A DNA stretch of 64,000 nucleotides from Spinacia oleracea (taxonomy: Eukaryota > Streptophyta > Magnoliopsida > Caryophyllales > Amaranthaceae): contig NC_079487.1 in assembly GCF_020520425.1 (NCBI RefSeq), forward strand, positions 112,812,141 to 112,876,140, in the 5' to 3' direction. This document shows, in pieces, positions 57,687 to 64,000 of this stretch; positions within the stretch are counted from its first letter, which is position 1, and each line of letters begins with the position of its first letter. A model generated the notes under the pieces. The model did not search any database and was not told the DNA's origin. It was given only the letters and a program-made list of their open reading frames with translations. The position numbers were made by a program, and so were the translations under genes.

Positions 57687-60461
57687 TGTAACACCCCGAC
57701 AATTCTCTCTTTTCTAAAATAATCTTTTAATATAAAACGTAGAGAATTATCAAGGCATTATCGCCCGTGTGAAAACGTAACGGATTATTCAGAATTTTGC
57801 AGCGGAAAACATAAAACTAACTTTTAGGTTCATAAATAATCGATTACATATTAAGTCCAAAACCAATTAACGGAAATAAGGAAATACGAATAGTACGACA
57901 AATTTCAAATCCAAATTAACAAACCAAATCATTTAACAAAACAAATCTAACTACAAGCTCTCTAATCCCGATCCCAATGATGCATCATCTTCAAACCTGT
58001 AGATGGGCAACGCTTATTGATCCTTAGAGACTGCTCACCAAAGATGGTTCATCACAGGATCAATAAGGCATAGCCATGATCAACACACACCAAAAAAGCA
58101 CGTAATCAGCAAAGCTGAGTACTACATACTAAAACAATAATAATCCTAACATGATACTATTAAACGAACAACCCTAACATGATACTAATGAACATAAATA
58201 AGGGCAGACAAAACATGATAATTTGACGACCATACTTGACTAGACTAGGCTAGACTTATAACAATAATATTATTTTAGTTGAAATAGACAATGGACCGAG
58301 TTGTCCGTCCAACAGTCTTCACTAAGGAAGACGAGGTACGGGCGCGACTCCGTAACCTCACTGACCTGCGATATCGAGGAACGTTTGAATAAAAATAGAA
58401 CACGGTGATCAATCCGGTCCCAGAAAAGGCCATGGGCTACCACCATGAACCCCAACTCCTGTTTGTCCGTCACTTTAGACGTGCACAGTCTAAAGCTATT
58501 GCTACCCAGTTTCACTTTACATGATTTACTAATTGAGACTCTGTTATGACTCAACAATCACATAAGGCATACAATCCACATTTGTTCACAACTGTTTTTA
58601 TCTTGGAATTAAGTAAGTGGTCATAAAAGCATCAATCAAGACTCATTCCAATTTATCCAACCTTTCCTTTAACCATGATCAACCCCTGTATATGGGTGTA
58701 AAGTTTCAACTTACTAAACAAGGTCCACCGCCCTCATAAAGTAGTGAAAAGCTAAAAAGGAACAACGATCGATCAATCCAAACCAACATATATAGAATAA
58801 TCTAGTGTTCCCAACCAACATGTTTGTATCAATCATCCATACTAACATGTTATAATTCTCATAATGCAATATAAGTTCAATATGTCCGTCCAACAGTATT
58901 AAACATGCAATTTCAACATAATCAAGTTCGTCAATAATATCAACATCACCAAGTTCAACAATAATATCAACATAACCAAGTTCATCAACAATTTCAACAT
59001 GGTTTCAACAAATAGCACGCATTCCAAGCACACAGGTATGTACGTACCTTGTGTAAACAAAATGCGAGACCACTTTAATAATTCAAAAGTCGCCTACGGA
59101 GAATTCTCCACCTAACAACAACCAATATAGACTCATATCAATTCACATTGAATTTTCAGCAACATTGGGGAGCTTCAAATCCCTCCTAAACATAATTAGA
59201 ACATTTCCCAATATCGAAACTTGAACATTTAGTTTCCTAGCATCATAATTATTATATTAATTATTGAAATTCGTTGAAAACTCTTCAAAGCATCATACTT
59301 TAAATTTCCAGCAATATAACTAATTTCAAACTACTCCAAAACATCATTAACATGTTTGAAATCATAAAAACAATAACTTTCATAATTTATAATCATCCTA
59401 TTATGATTTTAAAACTATTAAAACCTTAAAAATTCATGCTTTAATAATTAAAATTCTTATTTCAATCCAATTATATAATCTGAAAATTAAATCAGTTTAT
59501 AATATCAACATATAATTTGAATTCTAAATATAAATTCTCAAAACTAATAATTTAAATCAAGAAAACGCTAATTAAATTATTAAAACATGAATATTACATT
59601 AATTACATAAAAGGGTAAAGGATTAACCAAAAAAAGAGAGGAGAGGGGAGCTGCTGGCCGGCAGGCAGGGCGGCGCGGCAACAGAACTGGGCGGCGACGC
59701 TGGTCGGAGGAGTGCGGCGGAAGGTGTCGGCGTCCGCGCGGTGGTTGTTGGTGGTGCTGTGCAAGAAAACGATTAAGGAGGGCAACGAAAGGGGAGAACG
59801 AAGCAAGAGGTGATAGGAAGGAGGTGCTTTACCGGCGGCGAACAATTGTTATGGGTGCGGCTGGTGGCGCGGTGGTGGTTGCTGCGAACGAAACTGCGAG
59901 TGAGGAGGAGGGATGAAACAACAGAGAAAGAAATAAGGGAGAAGGAGAAGAGAAGGAGGAAGGAGGTCGAAACCTTACCAGTGGCGACGGGTGATGGTGG
60001 TCCGACGGCGAGGGAGGCTGCAGCAACGAAAGTGAAGGCGGGAGAGAGGAACGGCAATGAGGAGGGTGTTTGATGATGTACGTGATTTTGAAGGAGGATG
60101 GAAGGGTTTTGGTTTGCCTTGTTTCCACGTGAATTTGAAAAGAGAAAGGGAGTATTGGTTTGGGTTTTGTTTTTATTTTTGGTTTGGGCTTTTCCCACTT
60201 GGGCTAGGAGTAGGATTTAAGTTGTTAGAATCCAAATTTCTAATTTCAATCGAACGTGTTTTTGTAAAACGAATTCGTTTCAATGTAAAGTTCTAAAATT
60301 ATTTTGATTTCCTAAATCGTTAAAGAATTTAAAATGTAATTAACTAAAATAAATATACGTTAATTATATATTTATTATTAAAATTCGTAAATTCTATTAA
60401 AATATAAATAACTATACGTTAAAATATATTAATAAAATCTATAAATTTACGGGGGATTACA
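57687..60461 (-). repeat. 5' LTR (right copy) of the 10.6 kb element
   Basis: 2775 bp, nearly identical to the left LTR. Differences include C/A at 57783, an added A at about 58749, and ATGGGG/ACGGGGG near the outer end. Its outer end TTACA abuts the right target duplication. Confidence 0.93.
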
Positions 60462-60466
60462 TAAAT

Positions 60467-61824
60467 GGCATGAAGCATTGTGGTGCTAATTTGGCTGCCA
60501 TAAAAGTGGACATGAGTAAAGCATATGACAGGGTTTAGTGGGACTTCCTGTTTAGGTTTTACGCTTTTATGGTTTTCCTTCGAAATGGATTTCATATGTT
60601 CAACAGTGTGTGAGTACTATCTCTTATAAAGTTCTTGTCAATGGAAGGACTTCACCTGATTTCATCCCAAATTGTGGTCTTCGCCGCAAGGTGAACCTTT
60701 GTCCCCGTATATTTTCCTTTTCTGTATGGATATTTTGGGACGCATATTAGGATTAGAGAAAGATGTAAAGTTGTTTCAGGGAATTAAAATGCCAAGGCGG
60801 GGACCGAATATTTCTCATATGTTCTTCGCTGATGATGCCATGATATTTTTCAAAGCTACTAACTCAGCGTGTAGCAATATTTTCTATTCTGGAGCGTTTT
60901 GGTGCTATTTTAGGTCATCGACTGAATTTACAAAAGTCTTTTTGTGAAGTTCAGCCATAAACACTTATTTGGTAGATCTGGAAAGTTGCAAAAATGTTTT
61001 GCGAATGCCAATGGTGGCACCATTTTAGCCTCATTTAGGGGTGCCAATAGATGTTATTGGAAAAAAGAGCACTCATTTTCATTTTCTTATGGATAAAGTA
61101 GCTCTGTTACTCACCTCTTGGAATGCAATCTCTTTGCCGCAACAAAAGAAGTTGATCCTTATTGATTCAATGGTTATTTCGATGATTTCTCATATTCTGA
61201 ACTGTTTGGAGATTCCACATAGCATAGCAAACAAAATTGCAATTGATTCCATGATCGCAGGTTTCTTTTGGGAAAAGCAAGGTGTTAAGGGTATGCATTG
61301 GATTCGGAAAGATATTCTCCATTTACCTAAAGGAATGGGTGGTCTGGGAATAAGAAAGATTTCAACTCTTAATACGACTTTTTTAATGAAATGCTTAGAG
61401 GCTTCACAATAATCCCCAATTACTTCTGGATAAAGTGTACAATGCAAAGGGTATTTCTCCAATGATAACAGGTAAACGCATTTTACTGCGCGGTAATTTT
61501 TCTTGGGGTTTCCAAGGTATTAAGAAAGCTGAAAATCTTCTAGTAGATGGCTGCGCCTGGAAAGTGGGTTCAAGTACACATATAGTGGCTGGGAAATATA
61601 AATGGTTAGATGTGAAAATACCGATTTTCTCCTCAAATATCACACTGTCAGAAGCCATGACATGGAAAGTTAGTGATTTTATGAGTCCTGGTCTGCTTGG
61701 GTGGAACGTGTCAAAGGTTTGGAAGAGTTTTGAAGCTAAATATGCCAGGAATATTCTTTCAACTAACCTTCCTGATTCTAAGGAATTAGATTTTCTTTAC
61801 GGATTTTTCATGAAATGCCCCTGA
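60467..61824 (+). pseudogene. LINE ORF2 fragment, part 2 (RT catalytic core and C-terminus)
   Basis: Continues the LINE after the LTR element. AAIKVDMSKAYDRV (the RT motif with its first catalytic Asp) lies near 60500-60535 and is followed at once by an in-frame stop. QGEPLSPYIFLF and FFADDAMIF (the YADD-type catalytic box, FADD at 60825-60836) follow. Then comes the C-terminal region with LLTSWNAISLPQQKKLILID and the plant-LINE signature GGLGIRKISTLNTTFLMKC (61041-61412), and a last open frame at 61435-61824. Several stops and shifts separate these pieces. The 3' end is cut off near 61815, where unrelated sequence begins. Confidence 0.88.
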
Positions 61825-62264
61825 GGTTTCCCTTAATGCACCAAATACCCCTAAACTTTCCAGAATGCACCAAATACCCTTGAGGTTTTAAAAAATAACA
61901 CAAAGTATCCTTAATGAGCATTTTCCGTCAATTCAGTTAAGTCTCCGTTAACATTAATTTTTATGGTCCACACAACAATATTTAGGGTTATTTTGATTTT
62001 AAAAAAGTTATATATCTAACAAAGTTGGTGTTTAATTTGTTGTAGTCGTTATGTGAACAATAAATATCATTATGTATGTAAAAGGGTGCTAGAGTAACTG
62101 TTATGGTCCACAACAATATTTAGGGGATTTATCTGGTTATGGTACGAAGATCGGGTGAGTCCTATTTTGTAACCAAGCTATAGTCGAGTGATTAAGTGAC
62201 ATTCAACGTGAAAAAATGAGCATAGATAAGTATCACATGCATATAGTATACTCCGTAATAACTA
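61825..62264. other. Repeat-derived stretch after the LINE
   Basis: AATGCACCAAATACCCCTAA and a near copy AATGCACCAAATACCCTTGA (61837-61885) form a short direct repeat like the end of a DNA transposon. ATGGTCCACA(CA)ACAATATTTAGGG occurs twice (61962 and 62102). No gene. Confidence 0.5.
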
Positions 62265-62268
62265 GATT
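62265..62268 (-). mobile_element. Helitron 3' terminus (outer, decayed)
   Basis: CTAG preceded by A on the plus strand, followed by ATTAGGTTTCTTGCCTGCACG. It resembles the 3' end of the Helitron at 48354. The rest of the element extends to the right and its 5' end was not located. Confidence 0.4.
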
Positions 62269-62327
62269 AGGTTTCTTGCCTGCACGAATATTATAAAATT
62301 ATCATTGGACCATCTTTTTGTAAGATA

Positions 62328-62375
62328 CTAGTTGTTGGCCCGCGCGCTATCGCGCACGGTCCCCCAAGATAGTAA
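62328..62375 (-). mobile_element. Helitron 3' terminus with strong hairpin
   Basis: On the minus strand a hairpin CCGTGCGCG-ATA-GCGCGCGG (62337-62360) is followed by CCAACAA and CTAGT, the Helitron 3' end. The body extends to the right. I could not identify the TC 5' end before the window edge. Confidence 0.6.
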
Positions 62376-63836
62376 AATATAATTAGTGAAATTAATAGCT
62401 TAATTATTTTAGCTAAAGTATCTCACTTGTAGTTGGTTAATGTAATTCAAATTTTTATTTGAAAAGGAAGTAATACATGTATCAGCTATAATAAATGCTT
62501 ATGTAATACATTTGTTTGATGTTTGCTAAAAAAATAGGACGTAGTAGAATACAAATACTTTATTAAAAAGGCTACATATTCTTCTTTTTAACACATTATT
62601 ACAAAACATTATACTCCAAATCATATAATGTTTAGCTATAATTACAATAATAGAATTTACAAGAGAATTTGTCATTCTGACACTCCTTTACAAAGAGTTT
62701 GATAACCATTACTTGTGACAAGCCAACTTGGCCTAACCTAAAAGGCTAAAATGACTTATTTGAAACCTGCATATCTAGATAACTTGATAAGTATCAACTC
62801 AAGAGACAACAATAACATATATAAATAAATACATCTGAATAACTTCCACAATATTCTGGTAATGGTGCACTTAAACATCTGGGGCATAATATTTGCACAG
62901 TCGGATCCCCATATGCCATACCACGTGCCCATATGTGTTGTTGTAAATTGGTCGAAGAACCATTGACCTCTTTCTTAATTTGTCCATTTCCATTATCTTT
63001 CTGTAGAAAAGAATTATACAAATCAGTTTATTTGGAGCATATAGATGTGCATATAGATAAATACTGAAATTATCAACTTAATAATTCAATTTTTCATAAT
63101 GTGAATATAGATAAATACTGAAATTATCAACTTAATAATTTCTTCTGATATTAATCAAGTTAATTTCTTATTTTTACACACCTAAAAGCAAGGACGAATA
63201 AAAAATATCAACAAGAGTTAATCACTTAAACCTATAAACTATATTGTTGCGAAGAAGTGAAGGTCTCTCATTCTAAACTCAAAATGCATTCTTCCTAACT
63301 AAAAACAGAAAAATACTTCAAGTACAAGAAAGATCACACCTGTAGAAGGTTCTTACATATAATCATATTGTTATTCATGTACATACATAGTACAAATTTC
63401 TTACACATAACTACATGCAGCATAAGCAATCCAGATTCCAGATGCGGCTGTCATGCCCACCCCACTTCTGCATGCCGCTGCTTGTTTCCTCCACCTGTAT
63501 AACAGTCATGACTGTTTTATATTGCGAATGTTTTTGCATAATTAAGAATTTAAGATGCATGAAGTTTTGTTCAAAAGTAAGCAGCCTCAACTCTTTTATG
63601 AAGTATATTATCAGAATACTCTAAATGGCATAGTACTAAGAGCAAACCAAACTACAAAAATAAACCAGGACAAAGTAACTCAAATCTCTATCCTCATCTC
63701 TTTATTACAATTTGTTTTGTAAAGGATGAAGAGTATAATGATTGTCTGTAATATGTTTCCATCTATCATGCCCCCCTATAAGCCTTGTCATTGATGGATC
63801 CATATTTCAGAAAATGGGATCTGTACAAATGGAAAG

Positions 63837-63910
<74 letters not shown>

Positions 63911-64000
63911 TAAATAATATTCAGTACCATTACTCCAAAATTTTGCTACATAGCCGATAATGTATCCAAGAGGTAGCTCAAAAGCATAATAGCAGACCAA
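62376..64000. other. Right edge, no confirmed gene
   Basis: AT-rich sequence, probably partly inside the Helitron starting at 62328. A block ATAGATAAATACTGAAATTA plus following bases is duplicated (63054 and 63107). The minus strand at 62794-63021 has an open frame of 75 codons (AYGDPTVQILCPRCLSAPLP) with more gene-like composition than its surroundings. It could be an exon captured by the Helitron, but no family is recognised. Near 63440-63490 is a GC-richer patch of unknown nature. Confidence 0.4.
63839..63907. repeat. (AT)n microsatellite, about 33 units
   Basis: An uninterrupted alternating AT tract of about 68 bp. Frames translated through it (repeated Tyr-Ile) are artefacts. Confidence 0.97.

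Larger units (their letters stand above)
49865..60461 (-). mobile_element. Pol-less Ty3/Gypsy LTR retrotransposon (10.6 kb) inserted in the LINE
   Basis: Two LTRs of about 2.77 kb (49865-52637 and 57687-60461) start TGTAAC and end TTACA on the plus strand. An exact TSD, TAAAT, flanks the element (49860-49864 and 60462-60466). On the minus strand the primer-binding site after the 5' LTR resembles initiator tRNA-Met type (TGGTATC then TAGAAGC, 57670-57683), and the polypurine tract AAGAGGGG lies at 52638-52652. Gag is present with two zinc knuckles. Coding stops just where protease should begin, and no protease, RT, RNase H or integrase is present. An additional acidic ORF sits between the 5' LTR and gag. 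The LTRs differ at about 20 sites by eye (about 0.7%), so the insertion is recent. Confidence 0.93.

Noticed and set aside
49867-60461. Large segmental tandem duplication of a gene region
   Set aside because: The two 2.77 kb copies have TG...CA ends, are flanked by a TAAAT target duplication and enclose gag with primer-binding site and polypurine tract, so they are LTRs.
63788-63960. Frames on both strands at the right edge
   Set aside because: They are open only because the (AT)n tract encodes Tyr-Ile without stops.

Overview
This window is nuclear DNA from a flowering plant. It is AT-rich, has long introns with plant-type splice sites, and is filled with nested plant transposons. The tRNA-derived SINEs and LTR families look to me like those of Caryophyllales/Amaranthaceae (beet, spinach, quinoa relatives). 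That placement is inference only; nothing in the sequence proves the species.

Four protein-coding genes and one tRNA gene are well supported. (1) A single-exon GT47 exostosin-type glycosyltransferase lies on the minus strand at 10185-11246. (2) A tRNA-Val(CAC) lies at 14505-14578. (3) A six-exon YIPF1/2-like Yip1-domain gene lies on the plus strand at 17680-23676. (4) A 20-exon delta-1-pyrroline-5-carboxylate synthase (P5CS, proline synthesis) lies on the plus strand at 35464-45553; its eighth intron has a GC-AG boundary. (5) A three-exon mitochondrial MAM33/p32-family gene lies on the minus strand at 46266-48153, convergent with P5CS. All reconstructed exon joins keep frame and give proteins of family-typical length (264, 719 and 265 aa for the three spliced genes; the GT47 protein is 353 aa). 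They are unrelated housekeeping or metabolic genes and not an operon-like set.

The rest is mobile DNA, often with exact target-site duplications (TSDs). Region 1-8.1 kb is a nest: a decayed LTR-like host carries a hAT element (itself containing a SINE and a 3 x 59 bp array) and a solo LTR, which holds a second solo LTR of the same family, which holds a G-rich hAT MITE. Region 8.8-15.3 kb holds a Helitron with a nested CACTA element, a SINE with a 17 bp TSD, a Stowaway inside a Stowaway, and a Helitron with an internal duplication. Region 24-31 kb is mostly repeats, including another Helitron. At 31.3-34.0 kb sits a complete short non-autonomous LTR retrotransposon with an antisense ORF and a tandem array of copies resembling its own polypurine tract. 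At 49.1-61.8 kb a LINE reverse-transcriptase gene is split by a 10.6 kb, pol-less Ty3/Gypsy element on the minus strand. That element keeps gag plus an extra acidic ORF, and its gag is in turn broken by a solo LTR. The last 2 kb holds Helitron termini and an (AT)n tract.

The most unusual items are the acidic extra ORF of the 10.6 kb element, the polypurine-tract-like array and antisense ORF of the 2.7 kb element, the self-nested solo LTRs, and the GC-AG intron of P5CS.
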